From: JAGVSR01 sp963742405
GTDB lineage: Bacteria > Pseudomonadota > Alphaproteobacteria > Rhizobiales > Hyphomicrobiaceae
Length of the DNA: 64,000 nucleotides
Direction: 5' to 3'
Assembly: GCA_963742405.1 (NCBI GenBank)
Contig: CAVUMB010000005.1
Coordinates: 186,001 to 250,000, forward strand
A program made the position numbers and the translations under genes. Numbering within the stretch: the first letter of the stretch is position 1; the number at the start of each line of letters is the position of its first letter. Of the stretch, positions 8,403-14,523 are shown piece after piece. Under the pieces are notes generated by a model. That model made no database searches, had not been told where the DNA came from, and worked only from the letters and a program-made list of their open reading frames with translations.

Positions 8403-8921
8403 GCACCAATCCTAATGAACTTGAGGCGACAAGTGTTGCTGAAGTGCCAGCCGTCAATGGCTACACCACGCCGAAATCGAGCAGCGTGCCCTGGCACCAT
8501 GTGGATAACCGGTGGATCCGCGGCTGCCAAGCTCCGCCAGCGGGGACGAAGCAAACTTACCAAAACAAGCGGGTCAAAGGCGAATCAAGCACAGCGATTC
8601 GATGTCCCGCATGGCGGCTATTCAATTTGAATTTCACGATTGAACGACATTCAAAAATACTATGCCCAGGAAACTCCACCTTTGGGGAAGGTTTGTTTTA
8701 AACAAGCATTATCTGAGAGTTAGATTTTGTACCTTCCTGTGAAAAAGCGGGTTGGAAGAGCTTTAAGGCAAAAATTGGGGGTAGCGGCGCAGCCACGCCT
8801 TGGCATAGTTAACACACCGGCATCGTCCGGCCTTCGCGGAGAGGGCAACGGTCGGATGATCGTCGGGGCGTCTAGAGGGGCGCAGCAGTAGAGAGAGCAC
8901 AAGTAAGCGGGGTACACGCAC
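8403..8921. other. 519-base non-coding region before the cold-shock gene
   Basis: No convincing gene is seen on either strand. The stretch is more AT-rich around 8600-8770 than its surroundings. It separates the minus-strand VOC gene from the plus-strand double cold-shock gene, so it must hold divergent promoters. A long 5' leader for the cold-shock gene would be in keeping with that gene class. Confidence 0.5.
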
Positions 8922-9524
8922 ATGGGGGAAGTCAAGGGGTCTCCGGCGACAATGGTCGCCGGTGAATTGACAGCGGCTGAGGCAGCAAGTCTCGAAGATG
9001 GCGTCGAGGTTCTCGAGATCGCCGGCAGCATCAAGTGGTTTGACGTCTCTAAGGGCTATGGCTTCATCGTTCCGGATAACGGTCTCACCGACGTTCTTTT
9101 GCACGTCACCTGCCTTCGGGCTGGCGGTTTTCAAACGGCCTACGAGGGCGCTCGCGTCCACTGCCAGGTTTTGAAGCGGCCGAAGGGCATGCAAGCCTTC
9201 CACATTCTCTCGATGGACGAGAGCACTGCCATCCATCCATCCCTACTGCCGCAGCGCACACACGTGCAGGTTGTGGCGGAGAGTGATTGGGAGCGCGCCA
9301 CCGTCAAGTGGTTCAATCGGGTACGTGGCTTTGGCTTCCTCACGCGAGGTGAAAGCACCCCGGACATTTTCTGCCACATGGAAACGTTACGCCGGTTCGG
9401 CTTTACGGAACTGCGGCCCGGGCAAACACTTCTGGTGCGCTGGGGTTATGGATCAAAGGGCGTGATGGCTGCGGAATTGCGTCCGGATGGTCCGGCACAG
9501 GGAGTGCCGCCGTCCCCGCATTGA
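8922..9524 (+). CDS. Double cold-shock-domain protein
   Basis: A 200-residue protein with two cold-shock (OB-fold) domains. The first, about residues 34-100, carries the RNA-binding core IKWFDVSKGYGFIVPD and VLLHVTCLR; the second, about residues 122-190, carries VKWFNRVRGFGFLTRG and IFCHMETLRR. The RNP1-like KGYGFI and RGFGFL are both present. Such two-domain CspA proteins are common in Alphaproteobacteria and bind single-stranded nucleic acid, acting as RNA chaperones. The start at 8922 has a GCGGGG stretch upstream. The gene is followed closely by a DUF192 gene, an order I associate with Hyphomicrobiales. Confidence 0.92.
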   Translation: MGEVKGSPATMVAGELTAAEAASLEDGVEVLEIAGSIKWFDVSKGYGFIVPDNGLTDVLLHVTCLRAGGFQTAYEGARVHCQVLKRPKGMQAFHILSMDESTAIHPSLLPQRTHVQVVAESDWERATVKWFNRVRGFGFLTRGESTPDIFCHMETLRRFGFTELRPGQTLLVRWGYGSKGVMAAELRPDGPAQGVPPSPH

Positions 9525-9556
9525 AAGCCCCATCCCCTACAATGAAGGGATGAGGC

Positions 9557-10066
9557 ATGGCACAGCGTCGACAGACAACGAGGGCTGCCCTGGGGGCGGC
9601 CCTTGCTTTTTTGAGCGGCGGTCTCGGCCTGGCGGTGGCGACCGCGCGGGACTGTGAGGCGGAACCTGCCGCCCAATCGACCGAAAAGCTGGATATTGTG
9701 ACCACAGCGGGCGTCGTGACTCTTGATGTCGAGATCGCCGACACACCGGCTCGGCAGGCATTGGGCCTCATGTACCGCACCGAATTACCCGAGCGCCGCG
9801 GCATGCTGTTCACGCATACGCCGCCGCGTGAAACGTCAATGTGGATGCGCAACACCTACATCCCGCTCGACATGGTGTTCATTCGCTCAGATGGAACCGT
9901 GCACCGGATCGAAGCGATGACCGAGCCGCACTCCGAGGACATCATTGCGTCCAATGGACCCGTGGCGGCGGTGCTCGAAATTGCAGGCGGCGCTGCAAAG
10001 CGCCTGGGCTTGAAGCCCGGCGACAAGGTCCGCCATCGCCATTTTACCTCGGTGACGCGGCCGTAA
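9557..10066 (+). CDS. DUF192 exported protein
   Basis: A 169-residue protein with an N-terminal hydrophobic export signal (about residues 10-30, LGAALAFLSGGLGLAVATA) followed by a DUF192 domain. The domain signature is clear: ARQALGLMYRTELPERRGMLF, then SMWMRNTYIPLDMVFI and the closing AVLEIAGGAAKRLGLKPGDKV. The biochemical role of DUF192 proteins is unknown; they are typically small periplasmic or membrane-associated domains. It lies 32 bases after the cold-shock gene and just before tRNA-Pro. No catalytic residues can be assigned. Confidence 0.88.
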   Translation: MAQRRQTTRAALGAALAFLSGGLGLAVATARDCEAEPAAQSTEKLDIVTTAGVVTLDVEIADTPARQALGLMYRTELPERRGMLFTHTPPRETSMWMRNTYIPLDMVFIRSDGTVHRIEAMTEPHSEDIIASNGPVAAVLEIAGGAAKRLGLKPGDKVRHRHFTSVTRP

Positions 10067-10137
10067 TCGCCCCAGGCTCAACCAGCAATCAAAGCCGCCC
10101 TTGACCACGGTCGAACGAAGCGGCAGACAGAGGACAT

Positions 10138-10214
10138 CGGGGCGTAGCTCAGCCTGGTAGAGCATCTGCTTTGGGAGCAGAGGGTCGTGGGTTCAAATCC
10201 TGTCGCCCCGACCA
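10138..10214 (+). tRNA. tRNA-Pro (anticodon TGG)
   Basis: A 77-nucleotide cloverleaf. The acceptor stem pairs CGGGGCG (10138-10144) with CGCCCCG (10204-10210). The D-arm GTAGCTCAGCCTGGTAGAGC, an anticodon stem TCTGC/GCAGA with loop TTTGGGA and a T-arm with GGTTCAAATCC are all present. The 3' ACCA is encoded. The anticodon TGG reads proline codons. Confidence 0.97.
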
Positions 10215-10248
10215 TAGATATTTACGGTGATAATGATCGGGTCGAGCC

Positions 10249-10554
10249 ATGACGGTGAGGATCTACAAGCCGGCCAAAACGGCGATGCAGTCTGGAGAGG
10301 GCCGCACGCGGGAGTGGATCCTCGAATTCGAGCCCTCGGCGGCGCGCCAGATCGATCCGTTGATGGGCTGGACATCGTCTTCTGACATGCGCCAGCAGGT
10401 CAAGCTCGCCTTCGACACGAAGGAAGAAGCGATTTCTTACGCAACACGCAACGGCCTCGCCTACACCGTCATCGAGCCGACGCCGCGCAAGCCACTCCGC
10501 AAAGCCTACGCCGACAACTTCCAATTCGGCCGGCGCGAAAACTGGACCCACTAA
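10249..10554 (+). CDS. NDUFS4-like complex I accessory subunit
   Basis: A 101-residue protein of the ETC complex I conserved-region family, related to the mitochondrial 18-kDa (NDUFS4/AQDQ) subunit. The opening VRIYKPAKTAMQSG, the WILEFEP strand and the core DPLMGWTSSSDMRQQVKLAFDTKEEAISYATRNGLAYTV, followed by the terminal NFQFGRRENWTH, match this family closely. In Alphaproteobacteria the protein is a supernumerary subunit bound to the hydrophilic arm of NADH:ubiquinone oxidoreductase. It is encoded alone between two tRNA genes, away from any nuo cluster, as is usual for it. Confidence 0.93.
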   Translation: MTVRIYKPAKTAMQSGEGRTREWILEFEPSAARQIDPLMGWTSSSDMRQQVKLAFDTKEEAISYATRNGLAYTVIEPTPRKPLRKAYADNFQFGRRENWTH

Positions 10555-10559
10555 TTGCT

Positions 10560-10588
10560 GCGGCGTCGCACGCGCGTCGTGACGCCGC
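10560..10588 (+). terminator. Hairpin after the NDUFS4-like gene
   Basis: GCGGCGTC at 10560-10567 pairs with GACGCCGC at 10581-10588, giving an 8-bp GC-rich stem immediately after the stop codon. There is no T-run, so termination would be weak or factor-dependent. Confidence 0.4.
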
Positions 10589-10617
10589 CCAGTGCGACGA
10601 TGGAGCGATCACACTCC

Positions 10618-10694
10618 GCGCCCGTAGCTCAGTTGGATAGAGCACTCGCCTTCTAAGCGAGCGGCCGCTGGTTCGAATCCAGCCGGGCGCGCCA
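10618..10694 (+). tRNA. tRNA-Arg (anticodon TCT)
   Basis: A 77-nucleotide cloverleaf. GCGCCCG (10618-10624) pairs with CGGGCGC (10684-10690). The anticodon stem CTCGC/GCGAG encloses loop CTTCTAA, giving anticodon TCT for AGA/AGG. The T-arm GGTTCGAATCC and an encoded GCCA end are present. No downstream repeat of the 3' end was seen that would mark an integrated element. Confidence 0.97.
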
Positions 10695-11195
10695 ATCCTT
10701 TAAATGTCCATACCGAAGACATCAGCGGCCAAGCTGGACGTGTGGTCCGCGGTCTGGTCAAGACGCTTTCGCGCCCGGCGGCCGGCTCGCGGAACGCGTG
10801 TCGCCGGGCGAAAATATGGGGGGCGCGGCCCATTCGATCACCGGCACGACCTACACCTACACCTAGTTGTTTGTTTGCCCGCCTCCGGCAGGACGCCCGC
10901 AACCGCCTCGCTTCCGTCGCGGCCGCCGGCATCGCGCGGTCAGTGTGCCGCACGAATGAGTGATTTGGAGTTCGTCAAGAGGGGCCAACTTCTCACGGCG
11001 TATTCGATGGAAGGACCCAAGGCTCAGACCGTGACAGCAATTCAGTCATTCGGCGCCTACGGATAAGCCCACGCAAAATATATTGTTGTCCAAACGGACG
11101 CGACTGCGGCGCTACGCGAGCAAACGAGCGTACGTTAATCGCACCACTCGAAAGATGTGGCACCCAACCAACCCCTAAAATTTACGGAGCGTCCC
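10695..11195. other. 500-base region without a supported gene
   Basis: The stretch between tRNA-Arg and the acidic hypothetical protein has open frames but none with protein-like character. A 36-codon frame from ATG 10957 is too short to support. The last 130 bases are more AT-rich and probably contain the promoter of the downstream gene. Confidence 0.45.
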
Positions 11196-11735
11196 ATGGA
11201 CCTGCACGAGCAGCGTATGCAGTGTTTAAAGATGGCGTTCGACCTCGGAGGCAAACCGGAAACGGTTCTCTTGGCGGCGCAGCAGCTTCTCGACTTCGTT
11301 TGCCGACCCTCGCCCACTGTTGACGCAAAGATCACTGAAGAAGCCACCACTGCCGCAGCGCCAGTTACACCCGACACGCTGCCCGATCCGATCGCTGCCT
11401 GCGGGACCGCGCTTGTCATGCAGGAAGGCGGCGAATTGGCAGATGCTGTCGCAACGGCCGACCCAATGCCACTTGCCGTCGAACCTGAGGAGACCGCTTG
11501 TGCAGATCCTTCGTCGTGCAAAAACGAGACTGCATCTGTCAGCGAAGGGTCTGAAGAGAGTTCGACCGAGTTAGTCGTTGAAGAAGCCTCAGCGGAGGCA
11601 TCACAAAGCGTGCCCCTCGTGGAAGCTGAAGTGCTGGAAGCAAGTCCATCGATCGACCCGACGGTTGATCAGGATGCCGCAACCGTTCCCGCAGATTGTG
11701 AGGAACACGGCGCGCCGACTGCCTCGATCAACTAG
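11196..11735 (+). CDS. Acidic hypothetical protein
   Basis: A 179-residue protein of unknown function. I chose ATG 11196 because of the GGAGCG before it; an upstream GTG in frame lacks such a site. The first 35 residues (MDLHEQRMQCLKMAFDLGGKPE and AAQQLLDFV) look like a small alpha-helical module with the pattern of alphaproteobacterial short proteins. The rest is low-complexity, rich in Ala, Glu, Pro, Thr and Ser, strongly acidic and probably disordered. Several single cysteines are scattered through the tail. There is no signal peptide or membrane segment. A terminator-like hairpin follows. Confidence 0.65.
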   Translation: MDLHEQRMQCLKMAFDLGGKPETVLLAAQQLLDFVCRPSPTVDAKITEEATTAAAPVTPDTLPDPIAACGTALVMQEGGELADAVATADPMPLAVEPEETACADPSSCKNETASVSEGSEESSTELVVEEASAEASQSVPLVEAEVLEASPSIDPTVDQDAATVPADCEEHGAPTASIN

Positions 11736-11753
11736 CTCGCAGAATAGCATCGG

Positions 11754-11775
11754 ACCCGGCCACCAGAGGCCGGGT
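11754..11775 (+). terminator. Terminator-like hairpin after the acidic protein
   Basis: ACCCGGCC at 11754-11761 and GGCCGGGT at 11768-11775 form a perfect 8-bp stem with a 6-base loop, 19 bases after the stop codon. Only two T follow, so the T-run is weak. Confidence 0.5.
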
Positions 11776-12194
11776 TCACCTTCCAACACGCACCACTACA
11801 ACGATCGGACCGCACGATTCCCTTCCGCGCTCGCTGATCCCGCACGAACCAAATGCGTGGCAGTCATCTCCCAGCTGCTCGTAGATCGAGAGCCCACCGC
11901 AGCGCCCGTCTCGGGACGCCCCTCATGCGCGGATGCCGGACGCTTAGTTCGATTATTCCAACGGCGCACTCCCACCGCAAGTCCCCATTGACCTATTTTT
12001 GACATTCCTAACAGTCGGTTAGGTGTCAGCGCGATGCAATGCTGTCGTTCAAGAGAGCCTGATCACGATTTTGTGATACGAAACGATCCGTTTCCTTATT
12101 TACATTTCGAACCGAGACGTCTAGTTTCTATTCATGGCTGGCGGCAAGAAGCGCTGGCCCAACAACTCGGACGATCAACCCCAGGAGACTTCCA
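11776..12194. other. 419-base upstream region of the peptide array
   Basis: No supported gene. The second half (12000-12140) is distinctly AT-richer than the surroundings and contains an inverted repeat GAAACG-ATC-CGTTTC at 12080-12094. It should contain the promoter of the peptide array; the start site cannot be placed by eye. Confidence 0.5.
12076..12094. promoter_or_regulatory. Candidate TetR operator upstream of the peptide array
   Basis: The block ATACGAAACG (12076-12085) lies at the left part of an inverted repeat GAAACG-ATC-CGTTTC. The same ten bases occur on the minus strand at 13196-13205, 35 bases before the start of the TetR gene behind the array. A shared site near a regulator and near a possible target is the usual arrangement of an autoregulating TetR protein. 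Confidence 0.4.
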
Positions 12195-12329
12195 ATGACC
12201 AAGATCATCGCAACCGCAATTCTCGCCCTCGGCGTTCTCAGCGTAGCCGCCACGGCCAATGCCGCTCCGATCAACGGCGCCAACGACTTCACGGTTCACG
12301 GCTACCTCGGCACCGCATACGGCTCGTAA
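12195..12329 (+). CDS. Small secreted peptide, array copy 1
   Basis: A 44-residue protein not recognised from any family. Residues 1-23 form a clear Sec signal peptide: MTKII, a hydrophobic core ATAILALGVLSVAAT and an ANA cleavage motif. The predicted mature peptide has only 21 residues, beginning APINGANDF and ending TAYGS, with no cysteine and a mix of Gly, Asn, Tyr and aromatic residues. The ATG is preceded by AGGAGACTTCCA, a good ribosome-binding site at suitable spacing. This copy would be closest to the array promoter. Function unknown; small envelope peptide, signalling peptide or assembly-type structural peptide are all possible. Confidence 0.8.
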   Translation: MTKIIATAILALGVLSVAATANAAPINGANDFTVHGYLGTAYGS

Positions 12330-12378
12330 TCAACTCCGACCCAATCAACCCAACACACATCCCATCAGGAGACTTCCA

Positions 12379-12513
12379 ATGACCAAGATCATCGCAACCG
12401 CAATTCTCGCCCTCGGCGTTCTCAGCGTAGCCGCCACGGCCAATGCCGCTCCGATCAACGGCGCCAACGACTTCACGGTTCACGGCTACCTCGGCACCGC
12501 ATACGGCTCGTAA
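12379..12513 (+). CDS. Small secreted peptide, array copy 2
   Basis: Identical coding sequence to copy 1, with its own GGAG site. It is 49 bases after the stop of copy 1, so all copies are likely on one transcript, giving gene-dosage amplification of one product. Confidence 0.8.
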   Translation: MTKIIATAILALGVLSVAATANAAPINGANDFTVHGYLGTAYGS

Positions 12514-12562
12514 TCAACTCCGACCCAATCAACCCAACACACATCCCATCAGGAGACTTCCA

Positions 12563-12697
12563 ATGACCAAGATCATCGCAACCGCAATTCTCGCCCTCGG
12601 CGTTCTCAGCGTAGCCGCCACGGCCAATGCCGCTCCGATCAACGGCGCCAACGACTTCACGGTTCACGGCTACCTCGGCACCGCATACGGCTCGTAA
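12563..12697 (+). CDS. Small secreted peptide, array copy 3
   Basis: Identical to copies 1 and 2 in coding sequence, spacer and ribosome-binding site. No base difference that would mark it as a decaying duplicate was seen. Confidence 0.8.
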   Translation: MTKIIATAILALGVLSVAATANAAPINGANDFTVHGYLGTAYGS

Positions 12698-12746
12698 TCA
12701 ACTCCGACCCAATCAACCCAACACACATCCCATCAGGAGACTTCCA

Positions 12747-12881
12747 ATGACCAAGATCATCGCAACCGCAATTCTCGCCCTCGGCGTTCTCAGCGTAGCC
12801 GCCACGGCCAATGCCGCTCCGATCAACGGCGCCAACGACTTCACGGTTCACGGCTACCTCGGCACCGCATACGGCTCGTAA
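12747..12881 (+). CDS. Small secreted peptide, array copy 4
   Basis: Identical coding sequence to the other three copies. It is the last; sequence after its stop is unique and forms a GC-rich hairpin 20 bases downstream, which fits the end of the transcript. Confidence 0.8.
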   Translation: MTKIIATAILALGVLSVAATANAAPINGANDFTVHGYLGTAYGS

Positions 12882-12900
12882 GCCGAGGCGGCATACGTGA

Positions 12901-12921
12901 GGCGGGGCGATGAGCCCCGCC
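12901..12921 (+). terminator. GC-rich hairpin ending the peptide array
   Basis: GGCGGGGC (12901-12908) pairs perfectly with GCCCCGCC (12914-12921) around the loop GATGA. It lies 20 bases after the last peptide stop. No T-run follows, so it may act as a 3' stabiliser or weak terminator. Confidence 0.5.
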
Positions 12922-13239
12922 GCCACACCTGCTCAATTCATCGTCCTGAGAAATGGACCACCGTTTCTAGGATTGATCCCCAAGAGCCCGAAACGATTGC
13001 AGGGCTTTGCTATTCTTGGCAGCGCTGGCCAGGACCGCCTTGAAGAACGCGGGGCGGAAAATGACGACGGACTCTGAAACGAAGCTATTCAGGGTCGCGT
13101 CGTCGTGTGCGTTGTCAAAAACGAATTTGAGAGAATCCGCGGCAATCCGATGACACACCACAAAGTAATCTTGGACAACTGTTTTCCATCCGATACGTTT
13201 CGTATTGTGAATCAGCTTCGCAATGAGGAACAACCGACC
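12922..13239. other. Region between the array and the TetR gene
   Basis: About 318 bases without a supported gene. In-frame codons continue upstream of the TetR start but have no regulator-like sequence. The 3' end holds the ATACG-TTT-CGTAT inverted repeat described separately. Confidence 0.45.
13193..13205. promoter_or_regulatory. Candidate TetR autoregulatory operator
   Basis: The inverted repeat ATACG-TTT-CGTAT lies 35 bases before the TetR start. Read on the minus strand it contains ATACGAAACG, identical to ten bases at 12076-12085 ahead of the peptide array. Confidence 0.4.
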
Positions 13240-13860
13240 ATGACATCGGACGCGGCGACAGTAGTCGGCAAGCGTGCGCCCGGACGCCCGCGCAGTGATG
13301 CCACCCAACGCGCCATCATCGATGCGACCATCGAACTCGTCGGCAGCGAAAACTATCCCGATGTCACGATTGAAAAAATCGCAGCCCGCGCCAAAGTCGG
13401 AAAACAGTCGATTTATCGTTGGTGGCCGACCAAAGCCGATCTTGTGCTCGATGCCTTCACGCTACATTCCCTGCAGGGCATGCCGCCGGTCATTCAAACC
13501 GCCGACGCCTTTGCCGACCTCGAACAAGATATCGCAAGGCATTTCACGTTCATGAGTGCCCCCCTCGTTGCCAAAGGTTTGCGCAGTTTAATCGCCGAGG
13601 CTCAGTACGATCTGGAGTTTCGCCGCAAACTCTACGAGAACGTCCATCGGGTTCGATGCGAAGCATTGCGTCGCGCTTTTCGACACGGCATTGCGCTCGG
13701 ACAAATTCGTGAGGATATCGATTTCGACGCACTCGCGCACATGATCCACGGCGCGTTCTGGTATCGCTACCTGTCCGGAACGGTCTACAAGTCTGATGCA
13801 GAGTATGCCAAAAACATTGTCGCTCTCTTGCGGCCCGGCATAGCGACGGCACCTTGTTGA
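13240..13860 (+). CDS. TetR/AcrR-family regulator
   Basis: A 206-residue one-component repressor. The N-terminal DNA-binding domain (about residues 18-65) shows GRPRSDATQRAIIDATIELVG, then VTIEKIAARAKVGKQSIYRWWPTKADLVLDAF, the TetR helix-turn-helix with the typical YRWWPTKADL ending. The C-terminal part is helical, with the pattern of the TetR_C family that includes many efflux and stress regulators. I chose ATG 13240 because AGGAA precedes it and because upstream codons are not conserved-looking. It follows the peptide array on the same strand, separated by a hairpin, and may control it. The ligand is unknown. Confidence 0.9.
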   Translation: MTSDAATVVGKRAPGRPRSDATQRAIIDATIELVGSENYPDVTIEKIAARAKVGKQSIYRWWPTKADLVLDAFTLHSLQGMPPVIQTADAFADLEQDIARHFTFMSAPLVAKGLRSLIAEAQYDLEFRRKLYENVHRVRCEALRRAFRHGIALGQIREDIDFDALAHMIHGAFWYRYLSGTVYKSDAEYAKNIVALLRPGIATAPC

Positions 13861-13936
13861 GCAGCACGACTTGCGATGTTGATCGTCGCAACCGGTCGCT
13901 CCCCAACCGGTTTAAGGGGCGTTGCGCGTCGCCGTC
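13861..13936. other. Gap after the TetR gene with a weak stem-loop
   Basis: AACCGGT at 13890-13896 and ACCGGTT at 13906-13912 could pair, followed by only three T. It may slow transcription after the TetR gene; support is weak. Confidence 0.3.
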
Positions 13937-14140
13937 TTACCTTTGCAACGGCGGGCGAGGGGCCGGATCAGGAATTGGACCTGCAGGCGGCGGCGGACCT
14001 GGATTAGGTTGAGGATTCGGGTTTCGCGGTCCCGGACTGTCCGGAGGGATGGGAGGATTGATTCCGCCGCTGCCCGCACCCGCCCCATGTGAGAAACTAC
14101 TCAACGCAACCATAATGATACCAATGTAAACAGCATCCAT
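13937..14140 (-). CDS. Small proline-rich secreted-type protein
   Basis: A possible 67-residue protein from ATG 14140. It starts with a short hydrophobic stretch MDAVYIGIIMVALSSFS that could be an export signal or membrane anchor. The remainder is almost entirely Pro, Gly, Asn and Asp with repeats of the PNPQPNPGPPPP type and a basic end. Such composition can also arise by chance in GC-rich DNA, so this is a tentative call. Its start nearly touches the upstream end of the plus-strand small membrane protein region. Confidence 0.4.
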   Translation of the reverse strand: MDAVYIGIIMVALSSFSHGAGAGSGGINPPIPPDSPGPRNPNPQPNPGPPPPAGPIPDPAPRPPLQR

Positions 14141-14285
14141 GCGGGCAAAACGATATCGTGAGGCCGCGGTTCCATGCGGCCACTGCGTTCGTTGCGCAAA
14201 GCTGATCCCGCTCGGAGGAAGGCACGACGATACGTCGGGAACCTGCACGCCCGCGTCACGTTACGCCGGCCGGAGGACCAACATC

Positions 14286-14441
14286 ATGCAGCCATCATAT
14301 CATCGCTGGCCGGATCGAATCATGGCAGTCGGATCGGGCGTCGCGGCAATTTTGCTTGCTCTGATGCTGTGGGGGGCTGGCCAGGTCGGTCACTCCGAAC
14401 TTAAAACCGCCGGGGCTGAGCAACAAGCGCCTCTGGACTAA
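14286..14441 (+). CDS. Small membrane protein
   Basis: A 51-residue protein with one membrane helix (about residues 13-33, MAVGSGVAAILLALMLWGAG) and short polar ends. The ATG at 14286 is preceded by CGGAGGACC, a strong ribosome-binding site, which is the main support. The sequence is not recognised. It lies alone between two minus-strand units. Confidence 0.5.
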   Translation: MQPSYHRWPDRIMAVGSGVAAILLALMLWGAGQVGHSELKTAGAEQQAPLD

Positions 14442-14523
14442 TCAATGTTTTGTCGAAATAGTTCGGCGACACGTCGCGCGGCCAAGTTATGCGCATTTAC
14501 TCGTTCCGAATTTAAATCATCTC

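Larger units (their letters stand above)
12183..12881 (+). repeat. Tandem array of four 184-bp peptide-gene units
   Basis: Four copies begin at 12195, 12379, 12563 and 12747, exactly 184 bases apart. Each has a GGAG ribosome-binding stretch, the same 135-base coding sequence and, between copies, the same 49-base spacer. The four coding copies are identical at DNA level as far as I can read. The first copy is preceded by different sequence upstream of the AGGAGACTTCCA block, and the last is followed by a GC-rich hairpin instead of a spacer. Because 184 is not a multiple of three, the copies cannot be one fused protein. Confidence 0.97.

Noticed and set aside
10609..10953. Minus-strand frame with a GFEPAAARLEGECSIQLSYG-type ending
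   Set aside because: It is the antisense of tRNA-Arg; this peptide is a well-known false gene in many genomes.
10704..11066. Plus-strand 120-residue frame after tRNA-Arg
   Set aside because: Low-complexity Arg/Pro-rich content typical of chance frames in GC-rich DNA, with no ribosome-binding site.
10618..11195. Attachment site of an integrated element at tRNA-Arg
   Set aside because: No downstream copy of the tRNA 3' end and no integrase were seen.
12259..12881. Overlapping 84-residue frames across the peptide array
   Set aside because: They start inside one peptide copy in another frame and read through the spacer into the next copy; each inner ATG has its own ribosome-binding site and signal peptide.
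12183..12881. Possible CRISPR array
   Set aside because: The repeated units are 184 bp and coding, and the spacers are identical.
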